64,000 bases of DNA from assembly GCF_018885265.1 (NCBI RefSeq), contig NZ_CP076538.1, forward strand, positions 806,001-870,000, in the 5' to 3' direction. Within the stretch, counting starts at the first letter, position 1. Each line of letters begins with the position of its first letter. This stretch comes from Amycolatopsis aidingensis. Lineage in GTDB: Bacteria; Actinomycetota; Actinomycetes; Mycobacteriales; Pseudonocardiaceae. Shown here one piece after another: positions 9,403 through 19,384 of the stretch. Position numbers and translations under genes: made by a program. The notes below the pieces were generated by a model. It was not told the DNA's origin and made no database searches. It saw only the letters and a list, made by a program, of their open reading frames with translations.

Positions 9403-11199
9403 TCACTCCATGATCTGGAAGGTGGGCATGATCCGGTCGAACAGCTGGGTACGTGCGGTTCCCTCCTGGTCCGTTGGCACTGTGAGCCCGACCACCCACA
9501 GGCTGTCCTGTGCCAGGAACACGTGCGCGACGGTCGCCCGGTTCAATGGTCGCTCCGCGTGTTCGTCCGGTCGTACCGGGCTGGACTCCACCGTGCGGTA
9601 GCTCAGCAGCACCCCCTGCCTGCCCTCGGTGAGCGGGGTGAACTCCACCTGTCGCAGGTTGCCGCCCCAGAGCTTGCCCAGCGCGTTCCAGTAGGCAGTG
9701 GGGGACAGCGGGGGTTCGCTCTCGAATCGGGCCACGTCGAAGGACTGGGTGCCGTCGGCGGAGACGAACTGCACCAGGGTGCGCGGGGGCAGGCCGCCGC
9801 CGGTCTCCCTGCTGACGAACTTCGTCCAGTCCTTCGGCACCTGGACCGAGAACAAGCCGCCGCGCGCCCCGCGCAGGTTGGTGGCATCGCCCTGGCGCGG
9901 GGCGAGCTCGCGCAATGGTGGCGCGGCCGGGCCGGCATCCGAGCGCTGCGGCGGCGCGAGCGGCTGGGCGGCGACCACCCTGGTCAGCACGAAACCTCCG
10001 GCCGCGGCGGCGAGGAACAGCAGCACCGCGGCCACCGTCACGGCCACGCTTGGCAGCCTGCGCCGCGGCCGCCCGCCCGCCGGAGTGCCCACCGGTTCCT
10101 GGCCCACCGGCCCGCTCGGCGTGGCGAAGGGCAGCGGGCCGGGGTCGGCGGCCAGTTCCCCGCCGGCCCCGGCTTTCTCCTGATCCGGCAGCGGCGGCCC
10201 TGGCGACACCGGCGCGGTGATCACCTGGGTGGCCGTGGTGTCGGCACGGTCCGGCGCCGTGCTCGCCGGGGTATCGGCGAACAGTTCCGGCCCGAACAGG
10301 GTGTGCCGCGGCTGGGCCAGCAGGGGATACAGCCTGCGCCGCACCTCCCGCAGCGGCATCCGGGCGCCGGGTTCCTTGGCCATCAGCCCGCGGATCACCG
10401 GGGCGAGGGGGCCGGGACCAGGCTCCGGCACCTCGCCGTGCACCACCCGGTTCACCGTCTCCAGAGGGTCCCCGTTGGCGTCGTACGGCGGCCTGCCCAG
10501 CACGGCCGCGAACAGGGTCGCGCCGAGCCCCCAGAGGTCGGCGGCCGGGGTCACCGCGCCGCCGGAGGCCACCTCCGGAGCGATATAGGCGGGTGAGCCC
10601 AGCATCATCCCGGTGCGGGTCATGGTCGCCTCGGACACGTTGCGTGCGATGCCGAAGTCGTTCAGCTTGATCCGCCCGTCCCTGGCCACCAGCACGTTGC
10701 CCGGTTTGACATCGCGGTGGGTGATGCCCGCCGTATGCGCGGCCTCCAGTGCCGAGCCCACCGCGTCGGCCACTGCGGCGGCCTGCGGCGGGGTGAGCGG
10801 GCCGTGCCCGCGCAGCAGTCCGGCGAGGCTGCGGCCGGGCAGTAACTCCATCACCACGAACGGTTCGTCGTTCTCCCTGGCCACGTCGTGCAGGATGATC
10901 ACGTTCGGATGGGAGAGCACGGCAATCGCCCTGGCCTCACGCAGGGTGCGCTCGCGCAGCTCGGCGGCGCGGGACGGGGGAACCCCCGGTGGCAGCCGGA
11001 CCTCCTTCACCGCCACCGGGCGGTGCAGGAACTCGTCGTAGGCCGACCACACGGTGCCCATCGATCCCGAGCCCAGCACCGACTGCAGCCGGTACCGGCC
11101 TGCCACCACGCGCGGTTGGGCCGGTTCCGGTTCGGCCGGTCCCACCTGGGCCTGGGTGGGGTCTGCCGCGTCCGCTGGACCGTGCTCGGAGGTGGACAC
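9403..11199 (-). CDS. Receptor-type Ser/Thr protein kinase
   Basis: 598 residues. The Hanks-type kinase domain (about 35-290) has glycine loop G-S-G-S-M-G-T-V at 43-50, catalytic Lys in A-V-K, H-R-D-V-K-P-G-N catalytic loop and D-F-G, so it should be active. A proline/threonine-rich juxtamembrane region leads to a single membrane helix (about 375-400), then an extracellular domain ending with L-F-S-V-Q-V-P-K-D-W, the start of a small globular domain resembling those on other actinobacterial kinases. The ligand is unknown. Upstream is a 117-base region shared with the divergent mutA gene. Confidence 0.88.
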   Translation of the reverse strand: MSTSEHGPADAADPTQAQVGPAEPEPAQPRVVAGRYRLQSVLGSGSMGTVWSAYDEFLHRPVAVKEVRLPPGVPPSRAAELRERTLREARAIAVLSHPNVIILHDVARENDEPFVVMELLPGRSLAGLLRGHGPLTPPQAAAVADAVGSALEAAHTAGITHRDVKPGNVLVARDGRIKLNDFGIARNVSEATMTRTGMMLGSPAYIAPEVASGGAVTPAADLWGLGATLFAAVLGRPPYDANGDPLETVNRVVHGEVPEPGPGPLAPVIRGLMAKEPGARMPLREVRRRLYPLLAQPRHTLFGPELFADTPASTAPDRADTTATQVITAPVSPGPPLPDQEKAGAGGELAADPGPLPFATPSGPVGQEPVGTPAGGRPRRRLPSVAVTVAAVLLFLAAAAGGFVLTRVVAAQPLAPPQRSDAGPAAPPLRELAPRQGDATNLRGARGGLFSVQVPKDWTKFVSRETGGGLPPRTLVQFVSADGTQSFDVARFESEPPLSPTAYWNALGKLWGGNLRQVEFTPLTEGRQGVLLSYRTVESSPVRPDEHAERPLNRATVAHVFLAQDSLWVVGLTVPTDQEGTARTQLFDRIMPTFQIME

Positions 11200-11316
11200 C
11201 CGCCTATTGTGGCGTAGCGTGCGTACCCGCTCCCGCGCGGCAGCGGCGGCGCAAGGATGTGAATGGCGATTAGCCTCACATGTCGTGCAGGCCCTGCGGC
11301 CTTACCATCGAAAGGT

Positions 11317-13209
11317 ATGACCCAAGTGGCTGGTGGGACGACGTCGTCCGAGCCAGGGGGCGAGCAGCCGGATGAGCTGAGTCTCGCCGCCGAGTTCGAG
11401 ACCCCGAGCCGGGACCGGTGGCAGGAGCTGGTCGCCGGGGTACTGCGCAAGACCGGCGCGCTGCCGGAGGACTTCGATGGTGCCCCGGAGAGCCTGCTCA
11501 CCACCCGCACCTACGACGATATCGAGATCCAGCCGCTCTACACCGCCGAGGACACCGCGCCACCGGCCGGGCTGCCCGGCCTGCCGCCGTTCGTGCGCGG
11601 CGCCCGCCCGGAAGGCGCGGTGAGCACCGGATGGCAGGTGCGCACGCGATACGCCGACCCCGATCCGGCCGCGGCCAACCGCGCGATGCTGGCCGACCTG
11701 GACGGCGGCGCGAGCTCGCTGTGGCTGCGGACGGGGCGGGGCGCGCTGCCGCCTGACGCGCTCGCCGACGCGCTGGCCGGGGTGTACGTGGAGCTGGCAC
11801 CGGTGGTGCTGGACGCGGGGGCGGACTACCCGGCCGCCGCTGCGGCGCTGCTGGAGGTCTTCGCCGAGCGGGAAATCCCGGCCAGCGAGGCCGCCGGCAA
11901 CCTGGGTGCCGATCCGATCGGGCTGTGGGCCCGTACCGGCGTGCGGCAGGAGGTCGCCCCGGCCGCCGAGCTGGCCGTCCGGATCGCGGGCACGCATCCG
12001 GCACTGCGCACCATCGTCGCCGATGGGCTGCCCTTCCACGAGGCCGGCGGCTCGGACGCGCAGGAGCTCGGCGCCGCGATCGCCGCGGGGGTCGCCTACC
12101 TGCGCGCCCTCACCGCGGCCGGGCTGAGCGTGGACGCTGCCTGCTGGCAGCTGGAGTTCCGGCTCGCCGCCACCGCGGACCAGTTCCTGACCATCGCCAA
12201 GTTCCGCGCGGCGCGGCGGTTGTGGGCCAGGGTCACCGAGGTCGCCGGCGCGGGGAACGAGGCCCGCGCGATGCGCCAGCACGCGGTGACCTCGGCGGCC
12301 ATGTTCACCCAGCGTGACCCGTGGGTGAACATGCTGCGCAGCTGCGTGGCCTGCTTCGGCGCGGGCGTCGGCGGCGCCGACGCGGTGACCGTGCTGCCCT
12401 TCGACAACGCGATCGGCCTGCCGGACGCCTTTTCCCGCCGGATCGCCCGCAACACCCAGGCGATCCTGCTCGAGGAGTCCAAACTGGCCGGGGTGATCGA
12501 CCCGGCAGGCGGTTCCTGGTACGTGGAGAAGCTCACCGACGAGCTCGCGCAGGCTGCCTGGCGGGAGTTCACCGAGATCGAGCGGGCAGGCGGTATCGAG
12601 TCCACTGTGGAGTCCGGGATGCTCGCCGAGCGGCTGGCGGAAACCTGGCGGCGGCGCTCGGAACGGATTGCCACCAGGGCCGATCCGATCACCGGGGTCA
12701 GCGAGTTCCCTGACCTGGCGGAGAAGCCGGTCGAGCGCGCCCCGCTGCCCGCCGAGCGGGACCGTGGCGGGCTGCCGAAGGTGCGCTACGCCAAGGACTT
12801 CGAGCGGCTGCGTGACCGCTCCGACGCCCACCTCGCCGAGCACGGCGCCCGCCCGCGGATCTTCCTGGCCACCCTGGGGCCGATCGCCGCGCACACCGCG
12901 CGGGCCACCTTCGCCGCGAACCTCTTCCAGGCCGGCGGGATCGAGCCGGTCAACCCGGGTGCCACCGCGGAGCTGGTCGAGGCGTTCACCGCCAGCGGCG
13001 CCAGGGTGGCCTGCCTGTGTGGTAGCGACTCCGGCTACGCCGAGCAGGCCGCCGAGGTGGCCACCGCGCTGACCGAGGCGGGTGCGGAAGCCGTGCTGCT
13101 GGCCGGAAGACCCGCCGACCACCCCGGGGTGACCGGTTACGTCTACACCGGCTGCCCCGCGCTGGAGATCCTGACCGGCCTGCTGGACACGCTGGGAGTG
13201 GCGCAATGA
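11317..13209 (+). CDS. mutA: Methylmalonyl-CoA mutase small (beta) subunit
   Basis: 630 residues from the ATG at 11317; the frame is open 54 bases further upstream, but homologues start near here. It follows the mutase barrel pattern ([29 protein letters not shown]), while the C-terminal cobalamin-like domain lacks the DxHxxG histidine loop, as expected for the non-catalytic subunit. Pairs with MutB to convert methylmalonyl-CoA to succinyl-CoA. Its stop overlaps the mutB start by four bases. Confidence 0.92.
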   Translation: MTQVAGGTTSSEPGGEQPDELSLAAEFETPSRDRWQELVAGVLRKTGALPEDFDGAPESLLTTRTYDDIEIQPLYTAEDTAPPAGLPGLPPFVRGARPEGAVSTGWQVRTRYADPDPAAANRAMLADLDGGASSLWLRTGRGALPPDALADALAGVYVELAPVVLDAGADYPAAAAALLEVFAEREIPASEAAGNLGADPIGLWARTGVRQEVAPAAELAVRIAGTHPALRTIVADGLPFHEAGGSDAQELGAAIAAGVAYLRALTAAGLSVDAACWQLEFRLAATADQFLTIAKFRAARRLWARVTEVAGAGNEARAMRQHAVTSAAMFTQRDPWVNMLRSCVACFGAGVGGADAVTVLPFDNAIGLPDAFSRRIARNTQAILLEESKLAGVIDPAGGSWYVEKLTDELAQAAWREFTEIERAGGIESTVESGMLAERLAETWRRRSERIATRADPITGVSEFPDLAEKPVERAPLPAERDRGGLPKVRYAKDFERLRDRSDAHLAEHGARPRIFLATLGPIAAHTARATFAANLFQAGGIEPVNPGATAELVEAFTASGARVACLCGSDSGYAEQAAEVATALTEAGAEAVLLAGRPADHPGVTGYVYTGCPALEILTGLLDTLGVAQ

Positions 13210-15371
13210 TTCCGAACTTCGCCGATGTCGAGCTCGGCACCCCGGAGCAGGGCGGCCAGGCCGAGTGGGCCGATGCGCTGCACGCCAGTATCGGCAAGGG
13301 GCCGGACGCGCTGTCCTGGGAGACACCGGAGGGTATCGGCGTCAAACCGGTCTACACCGCCGATGATTTGTCCGATGTGGACTTCCTGCACACCTATCCC
13401 GGTATCGCGCCGTTCCTGCGCGGGCCGTACCCGACGATGTACGTGAACCAGCCGTGGACCGTGCGGCAGTACGCGGGTTTCTCCACCGCGGCCGAGTCCA
13501 ACGCCTTCTACCGGCGCAACCTCGCGGCCGGGCAGAAGGGCCTCTCGGTGGCCTTCGACCTGGCCACCCACCGCGGTTACGACTCCGACCACCCCCGGGT
13601 TTCCGGCGATGTCGGGATGGCGGGCGTCGCGATCGACTCGATCTACGACATGCGGCAGCTGTTCGACGGCATCCCGCTGGACAAGATGAGCGTGTCGATG
13701 ACCATGAACGGCGCCGTGCTTCCGGTGCTGGCGCTGTACGTGGTGGCGGCCGAGGAGCAGGGGGTCCAGCCGGAGCAGCTGGCCGGGACCATCCAGAACG
13801 ACATCCTCAAGGAGTTCATGGTCCGCAACACCTACATCTACCCGCCGCAGCCCTCGATGCGGATCATCTCGGACATCTTCGCCTTCACCTCGCAGCGGAT
13901 GCCGCGGTTCAACTCGATCTCCATCTCCGGCTACCACATGCAGGAGGCCGGGGCGACCGCCGACCTCGAACTGGCCTACACCCTTGCCGACGGGGTGGAG
14001 TACATCCGGGCCGGGCTGGAAGGCGGGCTGGACATCGACTCCTTCGCCCCGCGGCTGTCCTTCTTCTGGGCCATCGGGATGAACTTCTTCATGGAGGTCG
14101 CCAAGCTGCGCGCGGCCCGGCTGCTGTGGGCCAAGCTGGTCAACCAGTTCGGGCCGAAGTCCAGCAAATCGCTCTCGCTGCGCACGCACTGCCAGACCTC
14201 AGGCTGGTCGCTGACCGCGCAGGACGTCTACAACAACGTCACCCGCACCTGCGTGGAGGCGATGGCCGCCACCCAGGGGCACACCCAGTCCCTGCACACC
14301 AACGCGCTGGACGAGGCGCTGGCGCTGCCGACCGACTTCTCCGCCCGGATCGCGCGCAACACGCAGCTGCTGCTGCAGCAGGAGTCCGGCACCACCAGGG
14401 TGATCGACCCATGGGGCGGCAGCGCGTTCGTCGAGCGGCTGACCTACGACCTTGCCCGCCGGGCCTGGGCGAACATCTCCGAGGTCGAGTCGGCTGGTGG
14501 GATGGCCCGCGCGATCGACGCCGGTATCCCGAAGATGCGCATCGAGGAGGCCGCCGCGCGTACCCAGGCCCGGATCGACTCCGGCCGCCAGCCGGTGATC
14601 GGGGTGAACAAGTACCAGGTCACCGGGCAGGAGGAAGAGGTCGAGGTGCTCAAGGTGGACAACGCCGAGGTGCGGGCCCAGCAGCTGGAGAAGCTGCGCA
14701 GGCTGCGCGCGGAGCGGGACGAGTCCGCCACCCAGGACGCGCTGCGCGCGCTCACCGCGGGCGCCGAGGCCGACGGCAACCTGCTGGCGCTCGCCATCGA
14801 CGCGGCGAGGGCGAAGGCGACCGTCGGCGAGATATCCGACGCGCTGGAGCGGATCTGGGGCAGGCACTCCGGGCAGATTCGTACCATCTCCGGGGTGTAC
14901 CGGGACGAGGTCGGCAAGTCCGCGAACGTGGAACAGGTGCGCGAGCGGGTCGCGGAGTTCGCCGAGGCCGAGGGGCGCCGCCCGCGGATCCTGGTGGCCA
15001 AGATGGGCCAGGACGGGCACGACCGTGGGCAGAAGGTGATCGCGACGGCCTTCGCCGACCTCGGTTTCGACGTGGACGTCGGCCCGCTGTTCTCCACCCC
15101 CGCCGAGGTCGCGCGCCAGGCGGTGGAGGCGGATGTGCACATCGTCGGGGTGTCCTCGCTGGCCGCGGGGCACCTTTCCCTCGTCCCCGCGCTGCGGGCG
15201 GAACTGGCCGAGCTCGGCAGGGAGGACATCATGGTCGTGGTCGGCGGGGTCATCCCGCCGGGTGACTACGAGGACCTGCGCAAGGCGGGCGCCGCGGCCA
15301 TCTTCGGGCCGGGGACGGTGATCGCGGACGCCGCGATCGGCCTGCTCGACCAGCTCGACGCGCGCGACTAG
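13206..15371 (+). CDS. mutB: Methylmalonyl-CoA mutase large (alpha) subunit
   Basis: 721 residues with the catalytic TIM barrel ([18 protein letters not shown] substrate region; [11 protein letters not shown]) and a C-terminal B12-binding domain whose D-G-H-D-R-G provides the lower axial histidine (DxHxxG), followed by G-V-S-S-L-A-A-G-H. Adenosylcobalamin-dependent isomerisation of (R)-methylmalonyl-CoA to succinyl-CoA. Coupled to mutA by ATGA overlap; the meaB chaperone follows 10 bases downstream. Together with the carboxylase genes at 31-45 kb it completes propionyl-CoA use, apart from the epimerase, which was not seen here. Confidence 0.96.
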   Translation: MIPNFADVELGTPEQGGQAEWADALHASIGKGPDALSWETPEGIGVKPVYTADDLSDVDFLHTYPGIAPFLRGPYPTMYVNQPWTVRQYAGFSTAAESNAFYRRNLAAGQKGLSVAFDLATHRGYDSDHPRVSGDVGMAGVAIDSIYDMRQLFDGIPLDKMSVSMTMNGAVLPVLALYVVAAEEQGVQPEQLAGTIQNDILKEFMVRNTYIYPPQPSMRIISDIFAFTSQRMPRFNSISISGYHMQEAGATADLELAYTLADGVEYIRAGLEGGLDIDSFAPRLSFFWAIGMNFFMEVAKLRAARLLWAKLVNQFGPKSSKSLSLRTHCQTSGWSLTAQDVYNNVTRTCVEAMAATQGHTQSLHTNALDEALALPTDFSARIARNTQLLLQQESGTTRVIDPWGGSAFVERLTYDLARRAWANISEVESAGGMARAIDAGIPKMRIEEAAARTQARIDSGRQPVIGVNKYQVTGQEEEVEVLKVDNAEVRAQQLEKLRRLRAERDESATQDALRALTAGAEADGNLLALAIDAARAKATVGEISDALERIWGRHSGQIRTISGVYRDEVGKSANVEQVRERVAEFAEAEGRRPRILVAKMGQDGHDRGQKVIATAFADLGFDVDVGPLFSTPAEVARQAVEADVHIVGVSSLAAGHLSLVPALRAELAELGREDIMVVVGGVIPPGDYEDLRKAGAAAIFGPGTVIADAAIGLLDQLDARD

Positions 15372-15381
15372 GGGCCTTGCG

Positions 15382-16377
15382 GTGGCGCGGCGGATCGACG
15401 TCGGCGAGTACGCCAAGGGCGTGCTCGCGGGGGACCGGGGCATGTTGTCCAGGGCGATCACCCTGGTGGAGTCCAGTAGGCCGGAGCACCGCGCGCGGGC
15501 GCAGGAGCTGCTGGTCGAGCTGCTGCCGCACTCAGGGGGCGCGCACCGGGTGGGGATCACCGGCGTGCCCGGTGTCGGCAAGTCGACATTCATTGACGAG
15601 CTGGGCACGACCCTGACCGGGTCCGGGCACCGGGTCGCGGTGCTGGCGGTGGATCCCTCCTCCACCCGTACCGGCGGCAGCATCCTTGGCGACAAGACCC
15701 GGATGGGCAGGCTCGCGGTGGATGCCTCGGCGTTCATCCGGCCCTCGCCGACCGCGGGCACGCTCGGTGGGGTGGCCCGCGCCACCAGGGAGACCATCGT
15801 GCTGATGGAGGCAGCAGGCTACGACATCGTGCTGGTGGAGACGGTCGGCGTCGGGCAGTCCGAGGTCACCGTGGCGAATATGGTCGACTGCTTCCTGTTC
15901 CTCACTCTGGCGCGTACCGGTGACCAGTTGCAGGGCATCAAGAAGGGTGTGCTGGAGCTGGCCGACGTGATCGCGGTGAACAAGGCCGACGGCGAGCACG
16001 AGCGGGAGGCCAAGCGGGCGGCGCGGGAACTGTCCGGCGCCCTGCGGATGATCTACGGCCCGGATGCCGAGTGGACCCCGCCGGTGCTCACCTGCAGCGC
16101 GCTGACCGGCAACGGGCTGGACACGGTATGGCACCAGATCCGGCGGCATGACGAGATGCTCTCCGCGTCCGGGCAGCTGGCCGCGAAACGCAGCGCCCAG
16201 CAGGTGGAGTGGACCTGGTCGATGGTGCGCGAGCAACTGCTCGGCAGGCTGGCCGCCGATCCGCGGGTGCGATCGGTGGTGCCGGAGGTCGAGCGGGCCG
16301 TGCGCGCTGGCGAGCTGACCGCGACACTCGCCGCAGAACGAATCCTCGGCGCCTTCGGCCTGGACCCGGCACACTAG
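15382..16377 (+). CDS. meaB: MeaB/ArgK G3E GTPase, methylmalonyl-CoA mutase chaperone
   Basis: 331 residues. Walker [10 protein letters not shown] at residues 61-69, Walker B and switch segments [14 protein letters not shown] and [10 protein letters not shown], and N-K-A-D guanine specificity motif. It gates cofactor loading of MutB and protects the mutase from inactivation. GTG start at 15382, ten bases after mutB, no strong ribosome-binding site, so translation is probably coupled. Confidence 0.93.
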   Translation: MARRIDVGEYAKGVLAGDRGMLSRAITLVESSRPEHRARAQELLVELLPHSGGAHRVGITGVPGVGKSTFIDELGTTLTGSGHRVAVLAVDPSSTRTGGSILGDKTRMGRLAVDASAFIRPSPTAGTLGGVARATRETIVLMEAAGYDIVLVETVGVGQSEVTVANMVDCFLFLTLARTGDQLQGIKKGVLELADVIAVNKADGEHEREAKRAARELSGALRMIYGPDAEWTPPVLTCSALTGNGLDTVWHQIRRHDEMLSASGQLAAKRSAQQVEWTWSMVREQLLGRLAADPRVRSVVPEVERAVRAGELTATLAAERILGAFGLDPAH

Positions 16378-16382
16378 TGCGC

Positions 16383-16688
16383 ATGCGCCCCCGTGTGTTT
16401 GCCGTCTGTGTGGCCGTTCTCGCCACCCTCTTCGCCATGCTGATCACCGGCGTATCCGCCGCCGCGCCCGGCTCGGCCGGCTCGGCCGCCGAACCGCTCA
16501 CCGCGACTGCCGGACCGGTGCTCGTCCAGGAGACCACCGGCCCGGAGGACGGACCCACGCTGGACCCGACCACCGAGGCCGATGCGGACAAGAGCAAGAA
16601 CAAGATCATCGTTGGGGTGATTGCCGCGGTGCTGCTGGTGATCGTGGTGCTGGGGCGGAGGGCGAGGAACAAGAAGAAGAGCGGCTAG
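16383..16688 (+). CDS. Small single-pass exported membrane protein
   Basis: 101 residues: an N-terminal signal peptide ending near S-A-A-A, an Ala/Pro/Thr/acidic linker of about 45 residues, a second hydrophobic helix (I-I-V-G-V-I-A-A-V-L-L-V-I-V-V-L) and a strongly basic tail (R-R-A-R-N-K-K-K-S). This predicts an extracellular stalk with a C-terminal anchor. The ATG at 16383 lies five bases after the meaB stop; a GTG at 16377 overlaps it. No family recognised. A 230-base stretch to the next gene shows no other feature I can support. Confidence 0.6.
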   Translation: MRPRVFAVCVAVLATLFAMLITGVSAAAPGSAGSAAEPLTATAGPVLVQETTGPEDGPTLDPTTEADADKSKNKIIVGVIAAVLLVIVVLGRRARNKKKSG

Positions 16689-16918
16689 TAGTCGATGAGC
16701 TACGGCCTGGGTACAGCTAGGCCGAACTCGTAACCGCCGTTCAACGCAGATCAACTACCGGCTGTCTCGCACTCTGGACCAGGACTCCCAGATGTCACCT
16801 GGATGGTGCAACACTGGTGGCAAATGCGTAGGACACCGATCACTCAGCGAACGAACGCTCCGGCCGTCGTGCATGCGACTGCTGCAATCGTGGGGCCGTT
16901 CGCGAATGGGGGTACGGC

Positions 16919-18232
16919 GTGGAACGGGGGTACAGCGTGACTGTGCTCGACTCGCGTCGGGAACGGCCGGACGAACGCGACAAGCGGCAAGCCGGGGTCT
17001 CCGAGCACGGCGCGTTGATCACTGAAGCCGGCGTGAGCATGGCACCGATACCGGACCTCGGCGCGGGCCGCGGGCCCTTCTGGCTGGACGAGTGGATCCG
17101 GGCGAACGCCGCCGACGTGGTCTCCTGGCGCCGCCGGATCCATGCCAACCCGGAGCTTTCCCGCAGGGAGTACGCGACCACCGAGATGATCGTCGGCCTG
17201 CTGCGCGCGGTCGGCCTGCGGCCCTCGGTGCTGCCCGGCGGCACCGGGGTGATCTGCGACATCGGCAGCGGGCCCACCTGCGTCGCGCTGCGCGCCGACC
17301 TGGACGCGCTGCCGCTGACCGAGGCCACCGGGCTGCCGTTCGCCTCGACCGTGCACGGCGCCGCGCACGCCTGCGGGCATGACGCGCACACCGCCATCCT
17401 GCTGGCCACCGCGCGGGTGCTGGCCACCGCGCCGGAGCTGCCCGGCCGAGTGCGGCTGATCTTCCAGCCAGCCGAGGAGGTCATGCCAGGCGGCGCGCTG
17501 GACGCGATCACCGCGGGCGCGCTGGAGGGTGTGGACCGGATCTTCGGACTGCACTGCGACCCGCGGCTGCCGGTCGGCAGGATCGGTACCAGGGTGGGTG
17601 CGCTGACCTCGGCGGCCGACCTGATCGAGCTGCGGCTGACCTCGCCGGGCGGGCACACCTCCCGCCCGCACCTGACCGCCGACCTGGTGCACGCGCTGGG
17701 CACGGTGATCACCTCGCTGCCCTCGGTGCTCTCCCGCCGGGTGGACCCGCGTTCCGGCACGGTGCTGGTGTGGGGCGCGGTGCACGCGGGGGAGGCGCCG
17801 AACGCCGTCCCGCAGGACGGGAAACTGCTCGGCACCCTGCGTACCGCCGACCATGCCGTGTGGTCGGAGCTGGAACCGCTGGTCGCCGGCGCGGTGGAGT
17901 CCCTGCTCGCCCCCACCGGGGTCGGCTTCGAGCTGGACTACCGCCGTGGCGTGCCCCCCGTGGTCTGCGACCAGGACAGCACGTACCTGCTGCGTGCGGG
18001 CGCCGAGGCCGCCCTCGGCGAGGACGCCCTCGCCGGAACCGAGCAATCCTCCGGTGGCGAGGACTTCGGCTGGTACCTGGAGCACGTCCCCGGAGCGTTC
18101 GCCCGCCTCGGCGTGTGGCCCGGCGAAGGCGCCCAGCGCGACCTGCACCAGCCCACCTTCGAACTGGACGAACGCGCCCTCCTGGTGGGCGCCCGCGTCA
18201 TGGTGCACACCGCCCTCGCCGCCCTCTGCTGA
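16919..18232 (+). CDS. M20D family amidohydrolase (AmiA1/AmiB1-like)
   Basis: 437 residues from the first plausible GTG. M20 dimetal peptidase signatures are present: H-A-N-P-E-L-S, A-L-R-A-D-L-D-A-L-P, H-A-C-G-H-D-A-H-T (metal-binding Cys/His pair of the IAA-amidohydrolase type), Q-P-A-E-E and a C-terminal S-S-G-G-E-D-F. It hydrolyses an N-acyl amino acid or related amide; the substrate is unknown. Start is ambiguous: a GGGGGTAC(A/G)GC-GTG segment occurs twice 18 bases apart (GTG at 16919 and 16937), and an ATG at 17039 gives a protein of more usual length. Only one of the two mycobacterial paralogues is here. Confidence 0.87.
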   Translation: MERGYSVTVLDSRRERPDERDKRQAGVSEHGALITEAGVSMAPIPDLGAGRGPFWLDEWIRANAADVVSWRRRIHANPELSRREYATTEMIVGLLRAVGLRPSVLPGGTGVICDIGSGPTCVALRADLDALPLTEATGLPFASTVHGAAHACGHDAHTAILLATARVLATAPELPGRVRLIFQPAEEVMPGGALDAITAGALEGVDRIFGLHCDPRLPVGRIGTRVGALTSAADLIELRLTSPGGHTSRPHLTADLVHALGTVITSLPSVLSRRVDPRSGTVLVWGAVHAGEAPNAVPQDGKLLGTLRTADHAVWSELEPLVAGAVESLLAPTGVGFELDYRRGVPPVVCDQDSTYLLRAGAEAALGEDALAGTEQSSGGEDFGWYLEHVPGAFARLGVWPGEGAQRDLHQPTFELDERALLVGARVMVHTALAALC

Positions 18233-18237
18233 ACCGT

Positions 18238-18300
18238 GTTTGCCCCCCACGCGCACGTGTTTGCCCTCCACGCGCACGCGTTGGCCGTTCACAACCATGG
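18238..18300. repeat. Intergenic 21-bp tandem repeat cluster B
   Basis: Two complete 21-base units at 18238-18258 and 18259-18279 (GTTTGCCCYCCACGC-GCACGY) and a diverging third at 18280-18300, starting five bases after the amidohydrolase stop codon. Orientation relative to the upstream gene is the same as in cluster A. Confidence 0.88.
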
Positions 18301-18302
18301 AC

Positions 18303-18341
18303 TTATCCACAAGGTGTCCACAAAGCGCTGAGTTGTCCACA
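18303..18341 (+). promoter_or_regulatory. Cluster of three DnaA-box-like 9-mers
   Basis: TTATCCACA (18303-18311), GTGTCCACA (18314-18322) and TTGTCCACA (18333-18341), all on the plus strand within 39 bases. The first equals the consensus E. coli box and the third the preferred actinobacterial box; the middle has one mismatch. They lie immediately right of repeat cluster B and 52 bases before the DUF559 gene. Without dnaA, dnaN or an unwinding element nearby this is not the chromosome origin. Confidence 0.7.
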
Positions 18342-18392
18342 GATCGACTCACGGCCTCCCGCGCGCGGTTCCGTTGACGCAGCCTGGAGTGC

Positions 18393-19298
18393 GTGTATCA
18401 GATAACGGGAGCCCTGCACGGGGTAGCGGCTCGCGCGGATGTCGCGCAGGCCATGGGTGAACGTCGACTGCAAACCGCCCTTCGCCAGGGCGCCCTCCTC
18501 CAGCCGTGGCGAGGCGTGATCATGCGGGGCGACATGGCCAGCGATCCGATCTCGCGGGCCACCGCCGGGCTGCTCGCCGCCGGACCTGACGCGGTGCTCT
18601 CCCGGAACACGGCAGCGTCGATTCACGGGTGCACCGCGGCCGATTGCGCTGAGGTGCACGTCACTGTGCCGTACTCGAAATGGGTGCGGTCGAAGAGGGG
18701 ACTGATCGTCCATCACGATCGGTTCGACTCGGCCGATGTCGTTCGGCGCCACGACCTGCCGGTACTTTCGCTGCCCGCGACGATCACCGAGATGTTGTGT
18801 ACCGCGCCGCGATGGGTGGCACTCGCCTGCCTGGACCAGGCTTTGGCCTCCCTGCCCGGAGGGGAAATCGGTGAGTTCCGAACCGACGTCGATCAGCGGC
18901 TGGCCATGCGAGACGAGCGCAAGGGTGTCTCGGCTGCGCAAGCCCTGCTTTTCATGGGCACGAACAAGGCCGAATCACCATGGGAAAGCCGGTTGCGCCT
19001 GACCGTCATCGACGCCGGGTTCCCGTGGCCGGAGCCGCAGTACGAGATTCGGACCTTGAGCGGGCGGCGGCTGTATGTGCTGGACCTGGCCTGGCCTGAC
19101 TTACGCATCGGGCTGGAGTACGACGGGTTCGAGGCGCACGAGGAGCGCGCGGAGTACGACGCCGAGCGGGATCGGCGGATGACTGAGCGCGGCTGGTTGA
19201 TGATCCGGGTTCGTAAGGACGACCTGGCCGATTCCGCATCATTTCTTGCCCAATTGCGGACGGCGTTCGCGCGCCGCGGGCACGCGATCTCCGCCTGA
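18393..19298 (+). CDS. DUF559/Vsr-like endonuclease-domain protein
   Basis: 301 residues. The N-terminal two thirds look like the winged-helix/AbiEi-type region common on these proteins (A-L-R-Q-G-A-L-L-Q-P-W-R-G-V and a P-A-T-I-T-E helix). The C-terminal part (about 215-300) has the DUF559 restriction-like core: V-L-D-L-A-W-P-D-L-R-I-G-L-E-Y-D-G-F, R-D-R-R-M-T-E-R-G-W-L-M-I-R-V, with D-x(n)-E-Y-D-G as probable catalytic acids. Codon use is less GC3-biased than its neighbours. It interrupts the conserved amidohydrolase/cyclotransferase neighbourhood and lies between inverted copies of the 21-bp repeat. Function unproven; a DNA-cleaving or toxin-related role is inference. Confidence 0.75.
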   Translation: MYQITGALHGVAARADVAQAMGERRLQTALRQGALLQPWRGVIMRGDMASDPISRATAGLLAAGPDAVLSRNTAASIHGCTAADCAEVHVTVPYSKWVRSKRGLIVHHDRFDSADVVRRHDLPVLSLPATITEMLCTAPRWVALACLDQALASLPGGEIGEFRTDVDQRLAMRDERKGVSAAQALLFMGTNKAESPWESRLRLTVIDAGFPWPEPQYEIRTLSGRRLYVLDLAWPDLRIGLEYDGFEAHEERAEYDAERDRRMTERGWLMIRVRKDDLADSASFLAQLRTAFARRGHAISA

Positions 19299-19300
19299 CC

Positions 19301-19380
19301 GTGTGGGAACGGCAAAAGCGTGCGCGGGAACAGCCAACGCGTGCATGTGGAGGGCAAACACATGCGCGTGGGGGGCAAAC
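19301..19380. repeat. Intergenic 21-bp tandem repeat cluster C
   Basis: Three complete units (19318-19338, 19339-19359, 19360-19380) and a partial unit at 19301-19317, same 21-base period as clusters A and B, here oriented towards the leftward cyclotransferase gene whose inferred stop codon is at 19385-19387. Starts three bases after the stop of the DUF559 gene. Confidence 0.9.
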
Positions 19381-19384
19381 ACGG

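Noticed and set aside
18303..18341. DnaA boxes as the chromosome replication origin
   Set aside because: No dnaA, dnaN, gyrase genes, AT-rich unwinding segment or larger array of boxes nearby; three boxes only.
18238..19380. Inverted repeat clusters as transposon ends
   Set aside because: No transposase or target-site duplication was seen, and clusters A and D occur without a partner element.
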